Shown one piece after another: positions 36,215 to 45,007 of a stretch of DNA of 64,000 bases. Made by a program: the position numbers and the translations under genes. This DNA comes from Arthrobacter pullicola (lineage in GTDB: Bacteria > Actinomycetota > Actinomycetes > Actinomycetales > Micrococcaceae). Position 1 is the stretch's first letter, and each line of letters starts with the position of its first letter. Location: contig NZ_JACSQC010000005.1 in assembly GCF_014836875.1 (NCBI RefSeq), positions 1-64,000 of the forward strand. Reading direction: 5' to 3'. The notes under the pieces are model-generated. The model worked only from the letters and a program-made list of their open reading frames with translations, had not been told where the DNA came from and ran no database searches.

Positions 36215-36847
36215 ATGATCGATTCCCTCCTCCGCCGCCCAGCCTCGAGCGCGGAGCTGGCCTCGGACGGGGTCCGCGCCCTGGGAGCGGTCAGCCTGCT
36301 TGCAGCCATGCTCTGGTACGGACCGGTGGAAGCAGCGCTGTTTGCCCTGGTCGCCTTGGGACTGCTGGTGTCCCGGTGCCTGCCTGCCGCCCCTCTGTTC
36401 TCCTTGCTGTACGGGCTGACGCTGCTGGCTGCCGCCTGGAGCAGCGTGCTGGACCTCTATGCCCGGATCAGCTGGTGGGACCTCGCCGTGCACTTCACGG
36501 CGACCGGTGCCATCGCCGTGATGGCCTGGTACCTGCTGGCTGCCTTCGGCGCGGTCACTGCCCGGCCCAGCGGCCGGCGGCTGCCCTTCTTCACGGTCAC
36601 CGCCGTCGTCACCGCCCTGGGCCTGGCGCTCAGCGTGCTCTGGGAGTTCGCTGAATGGTGGGGGCATACCTTTGTGGATGACACCATCAACGTCGGATAC
36701 CAGGACACCATGGGGGACCTCGCCGCCGGCGGCCTGGGCGCGGCGGCCTCCGGGTACCTGCTGGAGCGGATACTCCGCCGGTCCCCGGAGGACGCAGCAC
36801 CTGCCTCAGGTGCCGCTGCGCCGCTGCACCGCCGCTTCCAGTGCTGA
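36215..36847 (+). CDS. Membrane protein (YjdF/DUF2238-like)
   Basis: A 210-residue protein with about six hydrophobic helices and the conserved-looking segment LWEFAEWWGHT ... DTINVGYQDTMGDLAAGGLGA near residues 143-175, which recalls the YjdF family. Function is unknown. ATG 36215 is the first start compatible with the membrane topology; no strong ribosome-binding site is seen. It diverges from the glycosyltransferase gene (96 bases) and its last 42 bases overlap the convergent ABC permease gene. Confidence 0.7.
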   Translation: MIDSLLRRPASSAELASDGVRALGAVSLLAAMLWYGPVEAALFALVALGLLVSRCLPAAPLFSLLYGLTLLAAAWSSVLDLYARISWWDLAVHFTATGAIAVMAWYLLAAFGAVTARPSGRRLPFFTVTAVVTALGLALSVLWEFAEWWGHTFVDDTINVGYQDTMGDLAAGGLGAAASGYLLERILRRSPEDAAPASGAAAPLHRRFQC

Positions 36848-37588
36848 GACCAGCGTGTACAGCAGGATCGATGCCAGCGTAACAACGACGACGCCGGCCC
36901 AGACCTGGTCGTAGCGCGCCCGGGACACGGCCGAGACAATTCCGTACCCGATGCCCTGGCCGGTTGCGAGCCATTCCGCCAGCAGCGCCCCTGTGAGTGC
37001 CCCCGGAATCGACACCCGAAGGGCAGTGAAGAACGCCGGCGCGGAGGAGGGCAGGGCAACCTTGCGGAATGCATCCAAACGGGAGCCGCCGTACACCTGC
37101 ACCACTTCCAGCATTGCCGGCGACGCCGACCGCAGGCCCAGCATGATGGTGACCAGCGCCGGGAAGAGCACCACGATCCCGCCCATGGCTGCGACAGTGG
37201 CTTCCTGCCGTCCGAAAATCAGGATGATCATGGGCGCCAGGGCTACCAGGGGCACGGAGCGCAGCAGCATGGCCATCGGCATCAGGGCCTGCTCGACGCC
37301 GCGGAACAGCGTGAAGATGCAGGCACCGGCGACGGCGGCAAGCATGCCTGCGGTGAACCCGAGGCCGGCGTCGAGCAGGGTCTGTCCCAGCTGCCCCATG
37401 ATCAGCGCACGGTTCCCCGAAGCATCGCCATCCAGGAACAAATAGCTCCAGACATCCAACGGCCCCTTGCCGACATAGCTGGACACGTCGAAAACCTTCA
37501 GCAGCCCGATCCACAGGAGGCCGGCAGCGGCCAGGGAAAGCGCCAGGCCGGCCAGCCGCCGGACACCGGAGCGCAGCACCCCGCCCAT
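36806..37588 (-). CDS. ABC transporter permease (BPD_transp_1, NMT1-type importer)
   Basis: A 260-residue inner-membrane permease with about six helices and the EAA-loop region VVQVYGGSRLDAFRKVALPSSAPAFFTALR that contacts the ATPase. ATG 37588 overlaps the stop of the previous permease gene by 4 bases, so it is the last gene of a four-gene importer operon. A frame extension upstream is not needed. Its 3' end overlaps the convergent membrane protein gene by 42 bases. Substrate is set by the binding protein and is uncertain. Confidence 0.9.
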   Translation of the reverse strand: MGGVLRSGVRRLAGLALSLAAAGLLWIGLLKVFDVSSYVGKGPLDVWSYLFLDGDASGNRALIMGQLGQTLLDAGLGFTAGMLAAVAGACIFTLFRGVEQALMPMAMLLRSVPLVALAPMIILIFGRQEATVAAMGGIVVLFPALVTIMLGLRSASPAMLEVVQVYGGSRLDAFRKVALPSSAPAFFTALRVSIPGALTGALLAEWLATGQGIGYGIVSAVSRARYDQVWAGVVVVTLASILLYTLVSALEAAVQRRSGT

Positions 37589-38400
37589 CAGATGCCTCCC
37601 GCCCGGAAGGCCCACGGCGCAGCCAGCCGTGAAAGCATGCCGAGCGCGGCATATACCCCGCCGGCCAGGGCTGCGCAGGCGAAGGCGACGCCCCATACCC
37701 GCGCCACCTCGAGCGTCTGCTGCGCGTTAACCATCGCGGGCCCCAGCCCACGGTCCACTCCCCCGACATATTCCCCCAGAATCGCACCCAGGAGGGCCGC
37801 CGGTGCGGCAATTTTCAGTGCCGCAAGGACCGCCGGAACCGCGGCAATGATCCGCACTTTAACCAGCTGATGGATCCGCCGTCCGCCGAAGACCGCCACC
37901 ACATCCAGGCTGGCGCGGTCAGCGGCTTTCAGCCCGGCCAGTGCGCTGACCATGGTGGTGAAGAAGACGGACAGGGCCGCCAGGGCAACGGCGGTCCCTG
38001 ACGGCTCGCCCGAGCGCGGCGGCCCCAGGACGATAAAGATCACCGGTCCGACTGCGACGACAGGCAGGCAGTAGCTGACCACCGCCAGCTGGGTGGCGAG
38101 GCGTTCCACACGCGGGACCAGCAGCACCAGGAAAGCCAATGCCAGCGCCAGGGCGTTCCCCCAGGCATATCCTGCGCCTGCCTCCGCCAGTGTCACCGAG
38201 GCGTTGCGCCAATAGAACCCCCAGCCGTCCTCCCCCATCTGGGACAGGATCTGCCCCGGCGTCGGGATGGCTCCCGGCGCCCCCGCACCCGGTGAGCCGA
38301 TACCGCGCAGGAACGTGGCTGCCCCAATCCACCACAGGGCAATGGCGGCAGCTGTGCCCAGCAGTCCCACGGCCCAGGGCGGCAGGTTGACCCGCGTCAT
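37588..38400 (-). CDS. ABC transporter permease (NMT1-type importer)
   Basis: A 270-residue permease paralogous to the following gene, with six helices and an EAA-like loop ([31 protein letters not shown]). Two different permeases in one importer suggest a heterodimeric membrane channel. ATG 38400 overlaps the ATPase stop (ATGA). Confidence 0.9.
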   Translation of the reverse strand: MTRVNLPPWAVGLLGTAAAIALWWIGAATFLRGIGSPGAGAPGAIPTPGQILSQMGEDGWGFYWRNASVTLAEAGAGYAWGNALALALAFLVLLVPRVERLATQLAVVSYCLPVVAVGPVIFIVLGPPRSGEPSGTAVALAALSVFFTTMVSALAGLKAADRASLDVVAVFGGRRIHQLVKVRIIAAVPAVLAALKIAAPAALLGAILGEYVGGVDRGLGPAMVNAQQTLEVARVWGVAFACAALAGGVYAALGMLSRLAAPWAFRAGGI

Positions 38401-39233
38401 GGCCGCTGCCCGCCGGAACCGAAAAGCAGGTCCGAAGCATGGTCATGCAGGGCATGGAATTCCGGGGTGCGCATCATGTCCGGAGTCCGCGGCCGCGGCA
38501 GGTCAACGGAAATGACCTCTTTCACCCGGCCCGGACGCGGGCTCATCACGGCCACGGTGTCGGACAGGAAAATCGCCTCGGAGATCCCGTGGGTAACCAT
38601 CAGGGTAGTGGCGGGTTTCTCCGTCCAGATCCGCAGCAGTTCGAGGTTCAGCCGCTGCCGGGTCATGTCATCCAGCGCCCCGAACGGTTCATCCAGCAGG
38701 AGTACGGAGGGTTTGAGGACAAGGGCCCGGGCAATCGAGACGCGCTGCCGCATGCCGCCGGAGAGCTCGGCCGGCCGTGCCTTTTCGAATCCGTCCAGGC
38801 CCACCAGCCTGATCAGTTCCCGGATGTAGGCCTCGTCCGCCGGCCGGCCGGAAACTTCCAACGGCAGGCGGATGTTGGCATGGACACTGCGCCAGGGCAG
38901 CAGCGCCGAGTCCTGGAACGCAATTCCGAGTTCATTGCCGCGGCGCAGGTCCCCGGGGGTTTTGCCGTCGACCAGGACATCCCCGGTGGTGGGAGTCTCC
39001 AGTCCGGCCAGGATGCGCAAAACGGTGGATTTACCGCATCCCGAGGGGCCCAGCAGGGACAGGAATGATCCGCGGCCGGTGCTGAGGTTGGTCTCTTCCA
39101 AAGCCGTGACAGTACTCCTGCCGGAACGGAACGTCTTGCCCAGGTTCCGCAGCCGGATGCCGGTGCCCCCGCTGGCCACCGGCGGCAGCTGGGTGCCGGC
39201 AGAGGCCGCGGTGGCTGAGGGGTTGCCGGCCAT
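38397..39233 (-). CDS. ABC transporter ATP-binding protein (SsuB/TauB/ThiZ-type)
   Basis: A 278-residue ATPase with Walker [10 protein letters not shown] (62-70), Q-loop [12 protein letters not shown], signature LSGGMRQR, Walker [13 protein letters not shown] and the switch histidine in VTHGIS. It energises the two permeases encoded downstream. It starts directly at the stop of the binding-protein gene (TAGATG). Confidence 0.95.
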   Translation of the reverse strand: MAGNPSATAASAGTQLPPVASGGTGIRLRNLGKTFRSGRSTVTALEETNLSTGRGSFLSLLGPSGCGKSTVLRILAGLETPTTGDVLVDGKTPGDLRRGNELGIAFQDSALLPWRSVHANIRLPLEVSGRPADEAYIRELIRLVGLDGFEKARPAELSGGMRQRVSIARALVLKPSVLLLDEPFGALDDMTRQRLNLELLRIWTEKPATTLMVTHGISEAIFLSDTVAVMSPRPGRVKEVISVDLPRPRTPDMMRTPEFHALHDHASDLLFGSGGQRP

Positions 39234-40304
39234 CTACTTGAGCTCCGGGTTTTCTTCGTAGACCTCTGCCAGCAGGCTGAGATCGAAAATGTCCTCGGCC
39301 GCCAGATCGTATCCGGCCAGTTTCAGGATGGCCAGGTTGTCCTCGATCAGCGACTCGCTGATGGTGAACAGACCGTTGGCATCGGTTTCGGGAGAAACCA
39401 CCAGCTTGGTGTTCTGTTCCTCGGCCTGCATCTTCTCCTTCGCCGGGTCCAGGTTCAGGTCCGCACCATAAACCTCGACGGCGAGCCGTGCCGATTCCTC
39501 CGCGTCCGCAACTGCATCTTTCCAGCCCCGCAGCGTGGCCACCAGGAACGCCTTGAGCTCCTCCCGGCGGGTCTCAATGCTCTCATCCGTGGCCACGAAA
39601 CTCTCCGCGATGAACGGCAGCCCGTTGTCAGCAAACGGCAGCACCGCCGTCTTGTGGCCGGCCAGTTCCAGGGTCAGGACCTCATTGGTGAGATACCCAA
39701 AGAACCCGTCCACATCGCCGTTGACGAGCGGCTGCGGGTCGTACTGCACCGGAACCTTCTCCAAGGAGCCCGGATCGATGCCGTTGACCTCAAGCAGCGC
39801 GTCGAAGAGCGTTTCGTTGACGCCCGCCTGCACACCGATCCGCTTGCCCGCAAGGTCTGCGGGCGTGGTGATGGGAGCCCCGGTGAGAGAGACGATCACG
39901 AAGGGATTTTTCTGATACGTGGTGCCGATGATCTTCAGCGGCGCCTCTTCCTCCACAATGACAGGAGCCACCCCCATTGGGCTGGAGGTGCCAACGAGGG
40001 CACCCCCGGAGAGGACCATGGTTTCGGAGGATGTTCCGCCGGGGCCGCCGGCAATGAGGTTTACATCGGAAAAGCCTGCCTCGGCGTAATACCCGTTCGC
40101 GTCGGCAAAATACTCGCCCGCGAATTCTGCGTTCTTGATCCAGGACAGGTTCAGGTCCAGCGTGCCGTAGTCGGCGGCCTCGGTTCCGGCTTCTGCCCCA
40201 GATCCTCCGCAGGCGGTAACCAGCAGCAGGCTGGACGCGGCCAGAGTCGCGGCAAGGAACCGGAGGGGTGTGGAAGGCTTCGTCAATCGTGGTGTGCGGC
40301 TCAT
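39234..40304 (-). CDS. ABC transporter substrate-binding lipoprotein, NMT1/THI5-like
   Basis: A 356-residue secreted lipoprotein. The signal peptide ends in the lipobox LVTAC with Cys32, followed by an NMT1/THI5-like periplasmic-type domain: LNLSWIKNAEFAGEYFADANGYYAEAGF and GGTSSETMVLSGGALVG. Relatives bind thiamine precursors (HMP), riboflavin, sulfonates or nitrate. The context does not settle which; no TPP-riboswitch sequence is seen upstream. A palindrome at 40351-40367 is a probable operator. First gene of the importer operon. Confidence 0.9.
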   Translation of the reverse strand: MSRTPRLTKPSTPLRFLAATLAASSLLLVTACGGSGAEAGTEAADYGTLDLNLSWIKNAEFAGEYFADANGYYAEAGFSDVNLIAGGPGGTSSETMVLSGGALVGTSSPMGVAPVIVEEEAPLKIIGTTYQKNPFVIVSLTGAPITTPADLAGKRIGVQAGVNETLFDALLEVNGIDPGSLEKVPVQYDPQPLVNGDVDGFFGYLTNEVLTLELAGHKTAVLPFADNGLPFIAESFVATDESIETRREELKAFLVATLRGWKDAVADAEESARLAVEVYGADLNLDPAKEKMQAEEQNTKLVVSPETDANGLFTISESLIEDNLAILKLAGYDLAAEDIFDLSLLAEVYEENPELK

Positions 40305-40350
40305 GGCTACCTGGACTTCCCATAGGTGCGGACGTGGTCAGCCCGAGCCT

Positions 40351-40367
40351 AGAAACGGATTGTTTCT
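40351..40367. promoter_or_regulatory. Palindrome upstream of the ABC importer operon
   Basis: AGAAAC-GGATT-GTTTCT is a perfect 6-base inverted repeat about 47 bases upstream of the binding-protein start. A second, imperfect repeat (GTTAC-N7-GTAAAC type, 40384-40400) lies further upstream. Both are candidate operators. Confidence 0.45.
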
Positions 40368-40416
40368 GTGGCCGGCCAGGTGCGTTACGTTGCTGTAAAC
40401 GGGTGTTTCGGCAGGT

Positions 40417-40456
40417 AAAAAAGGGCCGGCCGCAGCTGGAAAGCTGCGGCCGGCCC
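40417..40456 (-). terminator. Intrinsic terminator of terC gene
   Basis: On the minus strand a perfect 15-base stem (GGGCCGGCCGCAGCT and complement) with a 4-base loop is followed by TTTTTT. It follows the terC stop by 14 bases. Confidence 0.92.
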
Positions 40457-40470
40457 CATGCCTCTAGGCG

Positions 40471-41655
40471 TTAGTTGCTCGTGTAGCGGGCGTGTTCCTC
40501 ATGTGCCCGGGCTACCTCGGAACGGATGTCCTCAATGTCCTTGACCTTGTTCCGGTATTTCATATCCATCTGCTCGATCTGGCGCTCTTCCTCGCAGAGA
40601 GCCGTGTAAATCCGCTCCCGCTCACCCTCATCAGCGGTGTAGGAAAGGTCCAGATAGGCGTTCGCGTGGCGGCGGGCATTGTTGACGGCGGTCAGGGCCT
40701 TGCCGGCCGGGCTCACCAGGGACGCAATGATCGTGACCACCAGGATGCCGATAATGACGCTCAGGGAGAGCCCTGTGCTGATTTCCACAACCTCGACGTG
40801 CTCGCCGTCGTTGATGAACCACAGAGTGTTCTCATGCAGGGCGTGGAGGACCAGCTTCACGCCGATGAACGCGAGAATCGCCGCGAGGCCGAAGGAGAGG
40901 TAGATGAGCCGGTCCAGCAGTCCGTCGATCAGGAAGTAAAGCTGGCGCAGGCCCATCAGGGAGAAGGCTGTGGCGGTGAAGACGATGAAAGTGCTCTGTG
41001 TCAGGCCGAAGATTGCCGGGATGGAGTCAAGCGCAAAGAGGATGTCCGTGCCGCCGATTGCCACCATCACCAGCAGCATCGGGGTCAGGACCTTTTTGCC
41101 GTTTTCCACGGTGAACAGCTTGTCGCCGTCGTAGTGGTCGGTGGTCGGCAGCACGCGCTTGGCGATCCGGATGATGAAGTTGTTCGCCTCATCGTGCTCG
41201 CCCTCGGGCTTGAGCAGGTTTCCGGCGGTGATCAGCAGGATCAGGCCGAAGATGTAGAAGATCCAGGAGAAGGAGTTGATCAGGGCTGCGCCCAGGAAGA
41301 TGAAACCGGTGCGGGCGATCAGCGCGAAGACAATGCCGAAGAGCAGCACCTTCTGCTGGTCCTCACGCGGCACCCGGAAGCTGGCCATGATGATCAGGAA
41401 GACAAAGAGGTTGTCGACTGAGAGGGCTTTTTCCGTGATGTAGCCGGCAAAGTACTCGGTTCCGGCGGTGCCGCCCCCGAAGACCAGCACCAGGATGCCG
41501 AAGATGATTGCCAGGCCCACGTAGATGGCTGACCAGATGGCCGCCTCTTTGAGCGTGGGGATATGCGCCTTGCGGATATGGAAGAAATAATCGAAGGCCA
41601 GCAGGCCGAGGATGACGACAATCGTCACGCCCCAGACCAAGGGGGAAACAGTCAT
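40471..41655 (-). CDS. TerC/Alx-family membrane protein (probable Mn2+ handling)
   Basis: A 394-residue integral membrane protein with about nine helices and the TerC sequence segments AGYITEKALSVDNLFVFLII and GGTDILFALDSIPAIFGLT, whose acidic residues lie in helices. TerC/Alx proteins are linked to manganese export and metalation of secreted proteins. A probable yybP-ykoY Mn2+ riboswitch lies right before it. The frame is open 28 codons upstream, but that extension runs through the riboswitch; ATG 41655 gives the family N-terminus MTVSPLVWG. A soluble charged tail (about 330-394) follows the last helix. Confidence 0.93.
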   Translation of the reverse strand: MTVSPLVWGVTIVVILGLLAFDYFFHIRKAHIPTLKEAAIWSAIYVGLAIIFGILVLVFGGGTAGTEYFAGYITEKALSVDNLFVFLIIMASFRVPREDQQKVLLFGIVFALIARTGFIFLGAALINSFSWIFYIFGLILLITAGNLLKPEGEHDEANNFIIRIAKRVLPTTDHYDGDKLFTVENGKKVLTPMLLVMVAIGGTDILFALDSIPAIFGLTQSTFIVFTATAFSLMGLRQLYFLIDGLLDRLIYLSFGLAAILAFIGVKLVLHALHENTLWFINDGEHVEVVEISTGLSLSVIIGILVVTIIASLVSPAGKALTAVNNARRHANAYLDLSYTADEGERERIYTALCEEERQIEQMDMKYRNKVKDIEDIRSEVARAHEEHARYTSN

Positions 41656-41668
41656 GGAGTGTCTGCTT

Positions 41669-41790
41669 TCGTAGGGTACGCCAAGGAACCGTAAGTCTCT
41701 CCGGTGACCTGCGGCCACCCACTGTCCCCGGCCGGGCATCGGTGCCCTACGTGTTGACGAGATACAGCGTGGAAGGATACTCCCCTACGA
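41669..41790 (-). ncRNA. yybP-ykoY (Mn2+) riboswitch candidate upstream of terC
   Basis: Read on the minus strand, the leader starts TCGTAGGGGAGTATCC and ends CCCTACGA; the ends pair perfectly over 8 bases (P1). The first loop has the conserved GGGGAGTA, and CGTCAACACG followed by a GGGC/GCCC hairpin and CCGG matches the second conserved arm. These are the hallmarks of the yybP-ykoY class, which commonly precedes TerC-like genes. P1 ends 13 bases before the ATG, so control of translation start is plausible. Confidence 0.75.
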
Positions 41791-41837
41791 ACGCTCCACT
41801 CTACCCGATGAACCAGGCCACCCTGGCGCTGCACGGC

Positions 41838-42458
41838 TTAGGCTCCCTCTTCGTTTCCGCCCGGTTCCAGCAGCGCCAGATCCGCCGGTGTATCGATATC
41901 GCGTCCATCCAGCTCGGAGCCGCAGTCCACCAGGTCCACGAGGCCGGGGTGCGCTGCCAGGAAAGCGCGCGCACCGGCGTCGCCCAGGGCGGTGGCGGCA
42001 GCGGCGCGGGCGAGCTGCGGGGCAAAAAGCACCGGGTGCCCCCGCCGCATCCCACCGCCGGGCAGACGGTAGCCGGCGCAGGAGACGCGGGCCGGAGCCG
42101 CATGCGCCAGCAGCCGGGCCACAGTAGCCGCCGTGAGGCCGGGCTGATCGGCCAGCGCCACCAGGACGGGATCCTGCGGCGCCAGGCGCAGTGCTTCTGC
42201 CACGCCGGCCCGGAACGACGAGCCCATCCCGGATTCCCAGTCAGGGTTGGTGAGCGGAAGGGTGCCGGAGAGGTCCGCCACCGACTTCACGCGCCGGGAT
42301 TCCGCGCCCAGGACAACGATCACGCGCGAGCAGCCGCCATCGCGCAGCGCGGCGGCCAGATGTTCAATCAGGGGACGGCCGTTAAAGGGCAGCAGTGCCT
42401 TCGGGCCCAGGCCCAGCCTGGCCCCGGCTCCCGCTGCCAGGAGGACGGCATTTACCAT
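41838..42458 (-). CDS. Nucleotidyltransferase, MobA/MocA-like
   Basis: A 206-residue Rossmann-like nucleotidyltransferase with the signature LLAAGAGARLGLGPKALLPFNGRPLIEH at the N-terminus, the metal-binding region VALADQPG and the C-terminal DIDTPADLALL. It resembles MocA, which attaches CMP to molybdopterin for enzymes such as xanthine dehydrogenase. That would fit the purine genes at 2-10 kb, but the distance makes this only a suggestion; GlmU/MobA-type sugar or cofactor transferases are alternatives. An ORF continuing 130 codons upstream overlaps the DUF4193 gene and is not real. Ribosome-binding site is weak. Confidence 0.82.
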   Translation of the reverse strand: MVNAVLLAAGAGARLGLGPKALLPFNGRPLIEHLAAALRDGGCSRVIVVLGAESRRVKSVADLSGTLPLTNPDWESGMGSSFRAGVAEALRLAPQDPVLVALADQPGLTAATVARLLAHAAPARVSCAGYRLPGGGMRRGHPVLFAPQLARAAAATALGDAGARAFLAAHPGLVDLVDCGSELDGRDIDTPADLALLEPGGNEEGA

Positions 42459-42561
42459 GCAAGTGACAAAATCACACCGCTGCGTTAACCACAACCGCCG
42501 CGCCCGGAGCATCCGGGGCGGCGGCGGATTACCGGCGGCAGCCGGCAGGTGGGCAGAGGAC

Positions 42562-42861
42562 TTAGCCCTCGCAGTCCTTGCAGTACTTGGTGCCGTTCTT
42601 CTCCACGGCGAACTGGGAACGGTGGCGCACCAGGAAACAGGAACCACAGGTGAACTCATCCTCCTGGGCCGGCACCACCCGAACCAGCAGTTCCTCCCCG
42701 GAAAGGTCAGCTCCGGGCAACTCGAACGCTTCGGCCGCTTCAGACTCGTCAACGTCCACAACCGCGGACTGCTTGTCAGTGCGCCGGGCCTGCAGCTCCT
42801 CAATGGAAGCCGTTCCGGTGTCCTCTTCCGCTTTTCGCGGCGCGTCATAATCCGTAGCCAT
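42562..42861 (-). CDS. DUF4193 family protein
   Basis: A 99-residue protein typical of Actinobacteria, with MATDYDAPRK at the start, a variable acidic middle and a C-terminal zinc-ribbon-like set of four cysteines (Cys72, Cys75, Cys94, Cys97: CGSC and CKDC). DUF4193 proteins are conserved and of unknown function; RNA polymerase-associated or ribosome-associated roles have been guessed for such small zinc proteins but nothing here shows it. Confidence 0.92.
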   Translation of the reverse strand: MATDYDAPRKAEEDTGTASIEELQARRTDKQSAVVDVDESEAAEAFELPGADLSGEELLVRVVPAQEDEFTCGSCFLVRHRSQFAVEKNGTKYCKDCEG

Positions 42862-42987
42862 CTACAGGCTCACTCTCCAATGTTGATCGGCGGGTCGATC
42901 CAGCTCCCCGATGGTAACTGCTCCACCACCCCACAGTGCCGCGAATGCGCAACATGAGCGAAATATTGGACCGAATTATCCGGGCAC

Positions 42988-43023
42988 GCAGATGCCCGCC
43001 GGATCGCACCGGCGGGCATCTGC
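42988..43023. terminator. Perfect hairpin between YtxH and DUF4193 genes
   Basis: Fifteen-base perfect arms (GCAGATGCCCGCCGG and complement) with a 6-base loop. There is no T run on either strand. It lies 35 bases after the YtxH stop (minus strand). Confidence 0.55.
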
Positions 43024-43057
43024 GGCTTGCAGTTCAGGAGAGCGTCAGCGGTTCAGG

Positions 43058-43432
43058 CTACGGGCGGCCTTCCGGCTGGGGATGAGCCGGGTCCATGGTG
43101 TGTTCCCCGCCCGAGGTGTGCGAACGGTCTGCCGGGTTCGCGGTTCCTGCAACGGAGGAGGCGCCGCTGCTGCCACCCTTGCTGCCGCCACCGGACACAC
43201 TGTCCTTCGCCTGCGACGCAGCATCCTTGGCTGAGCCAGCGGCATCCTTGGCCACTTCGGTTACCTTCTCCTGGATCCCGGGGGCCTTCTGCTTGGCCCA
43301 CTCGGTGCCCTGGTTTACGGTGTCCTGAACCTTGGGGTCGTTCCACAGGGACTTGATTTTCTCCCGGCCTGCCTTGGAACCGAGCAGGTAGCCAACGCCG
43401 ATCCCCGCCAGAAATGTCATCTTCTTAACCAT
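43058..43432 (-). CDS. YtxH-domain protein
   Basis: A 124-residue protein with a short N-terminal hydrophobic segment (MTFLAGIGVGYLLGSKAGREK), the YtxH signature, then an amphipathic Ala/Lys/Asp helical region and a Gly/Ser/His-rich tail. Such proteins are often stress related, but role is unknown. ATG 43432 has GAGGAAC before it; the frame upstream lacks signals. Confidence 0.8.
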   Translation of the reverse strand: MVKKMTFLAGIGVGYLLGSKAGREKIKSLWNDPKVQDTVNQGTEWAKQKAPGIQEKVTEVAKDAAGSAKDAASQAKDSVSGGGSKGGSSGASSVAGTANPADRSHTSGGEHTMDPAHPQPEGRP

Positions 43433-43533
43433 GGTGTTCCTCATTCCCGCCCTGTTAGAGGCATCATGATGTACCGTCAGTCCCGCAGCTCGGAGCCGCA
43501 AGGGAATTAAACAGCAACCTTACTACTTGACGG

Positions 43534-43944
43534 CTACCCCGGCACAACCAGCAGGCGGGAGCGGATCAGGAAGCGTTTCCCTTCCGGTGCCTCGAGGGAG
43601 AACCCACTCCCCCGGCCGGTCACGACGTCGACTGTCAGGTGCGTGTGTTTCCAGTACTCAAACTGTTCCGCTGACATCCAGAATCCGATTCCTTCCCCGT
43701 CCAGGTCAAAGGTGCCCAGCAGCACATCAGCCTCTGAGGTAATGAAGTCGCCGTCCGGATAGCACATGGGCGAGGACCCGTCGCAGCAGCCTCCGGACTG
43801 ATGGAACATCAGCGCACCGTGCTGCAGCTTCAGCGTCCGCAGCAGATCCCTGGCCGCCGCCGTCAGCCCTACCCGGGAGGACCTCTCCCCGGGCAGGGCC
43901 GGCGCGGCATCCAGGACCGATACTGCTTCCTGGTGTGTGTCCAT
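43534..43944 (-). CDS. DUF779 family protein
   Basis: A 136-residue protein with the family core LMFHQSGGCCDGSSPMCYPDGDF, whose cysteines may bind metal, and FWMSAEQFEYWKHTHLTVDVV. DUF779 genes commonly follow aldehyde dehydrogenase genes, as here. ATG 43944 overlaps the alcohol dehydrogenase stop by 4 bases, so it is the third gene of the dehydrogenase operon. Function unknown. Confidence 0.92.
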   Translation of the reverse strand: MDTHQEAVSVLDAAPALPGERSSRVGLTAAARDLLRTLKLQHGALMFHQSGGCCDGSSPMCYPDGDFITSEADVLLGTFDLDGEGIGFWMSAEQFEYWKHTHLTVDVVTGRGSGFSLEAPEGKRFLIRSRLLVVPG

Positions 43945-44963
43945 CAGTACTGGACGACCACGCGTCCATCCACCTTTCCGGCTTCAAGCTCTTCCAGCAC
44001 CGTGTTGATTTCCTCCAGCCGGCGGGTGCTCACCTTCGGCTTGATGAGTCCGCGGTCGTAGAAGTCGATCGCTTCGATCATGTCCTGCCGGGTGCCCACG
44101 ATCGAACCCCGGATGGTCAGTCCCTTCAGGACAATGTCGAAGATCGGCGCCGGAAAGTCCCCCGGCGGGAGGCCGTTGAACACGATGGTCCCGCCGCGCC
44201 GTGCGATGGCGATGGCCTGCCCGAACGCAGTGTGATGGACAGCGGTGACGAGAACCCCGTGTGCGCCGCCGATTTTTTCCTGCAGCACCACAGCTGGATC
44301 TTCCTCGCGTGCATTGACCGTCACTTCTGCACCGAATTCGCGGGCCAGAGCCAGCTTTTCCTCGGCAATATCGATTGCTGCGACCCGCAGCCCCATGGCC
44401 CTGGCGTACTGCACGGCGATGTGCCCCAGACCGCCGATTCCGGAGATAGCCACCCATTGGCCCGGCCGGGCCTCGGTTTCCTTGAGCCCCTTGTATACGG
44501 TGACTCCGGCGCAGAGTATGGGTGCGATCTCCACGGGATCGGCGCCCTCGGGGATACGTGCTGCAAAGCGTGCGTCCACCAGCATGTATTGTCCGAACGA
44601 GCCGTTGACGGAGTACCCGCCGTTCTGCTGCTGCTCGCAGAGCGTTTCCCAACCGGTGCGGCAGTATTCACAGACCCCGCAGGCGGACCAGAGCCAGGCG
44701 TTGCCAACCACGTCTCCCACCTTGATGTCGGTGACGCCCTCACCCACCGAAACAACTTCGCCAACTCCCTCGTGGCCGGGGATGAACGGCGGGGTGGGTT
44801 TTACCGGCCAGTCGCCGTGGGCCGCGTGGAGGTCGGTGTGGCAAACGCCGGTGGTGATCAGTTTGACCAGGGCCTGCCCCGGTCCGGGGGCAGGGATAGC
44901 TGTCTCCTGGACGTCAAGGGGCTTACCTAGGCCGTTGACTACTGCTGCCTGCATGGTTTCCAT
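43944..44963 (-). CDS. adhP: Zinc-dependent alcohol dehydrogenase (AdhP type)
   Basis: This medium-chain dehydrogenase interconverts primary alcohols and aldehydes with NAD. The 339-residue protein has catalytic zinc ligands Cys41 (GVCHTDLH), His64 and a third cysteine in ILCAGVTVYKGL, a structural zinc site Cys95, Cys98, Cys101 and Cys109, and the NAD motif GIGGLG. ATG 44963 follows AGGAAAG; an ATG three codons later is an alternative. It lies 44 bases after the aldehyde dehydrogenase and overlaps DUF779, so ethanol or similar alcohols are probably oxidised through aldehyde to acid by this operon. Confidence 0.94.
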   Translation of the reverse strand: METMQAAVVNGLGKPLDVQETAIPAPGPGQALVKLITTGVCHTDLHAAHGDWPVKPTPPFIPGHEGVGEVVSVGEGVTDIKVGDVVGNAWLWSACGVCEYCRTGWETLCEQQQNGGYSVNGSFGQYMLVDARFAARIPEGADPVEIAPILCAGVTVYKGLKETEARPGQWVAISGIGGLGHIAVQYARAMGLRVAAIDIAEEKLALAREFGAEVTVNAREEDPAVVLQEKIGGAHGVLVTAVHHTAFGQAIAIARRGGTIVFNGLPPGDFPAPIFDIVLKGLTIRGSIVGTRQDMIEAIDFYDRGLIKPKVSTRRLEEINTVLEELEAGKVDGRVVVQY

Positions 44964-45007
44964 TGCTTTCCTGTTCTGTTCGAGGGGCTGGCGGTGTTGT
45001 TGAGGGT

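Noticed and set aside
36119-36667. Upstream extension of the glycosyltransferase frame
   Set aside because: It is antisense to the membrane protein gene and has no glycosyltransferase sequence.
40305-40420. TPP riboswitch before the NMT1-type importer
   Set aside because: No CTGAGA and no matching second TPP arm are present on the minus strand.
41656-41739. Longer TerC start
   Set aside because: The added codons lie in the riboswitch and lack a ribosome-binding site.
42459-42848. N-terminal extension of the nucleotidyltransferase ORF
   Set aside because: It runs through the DUF4193 gene in another frame; the family N-terminus begins at 42458.
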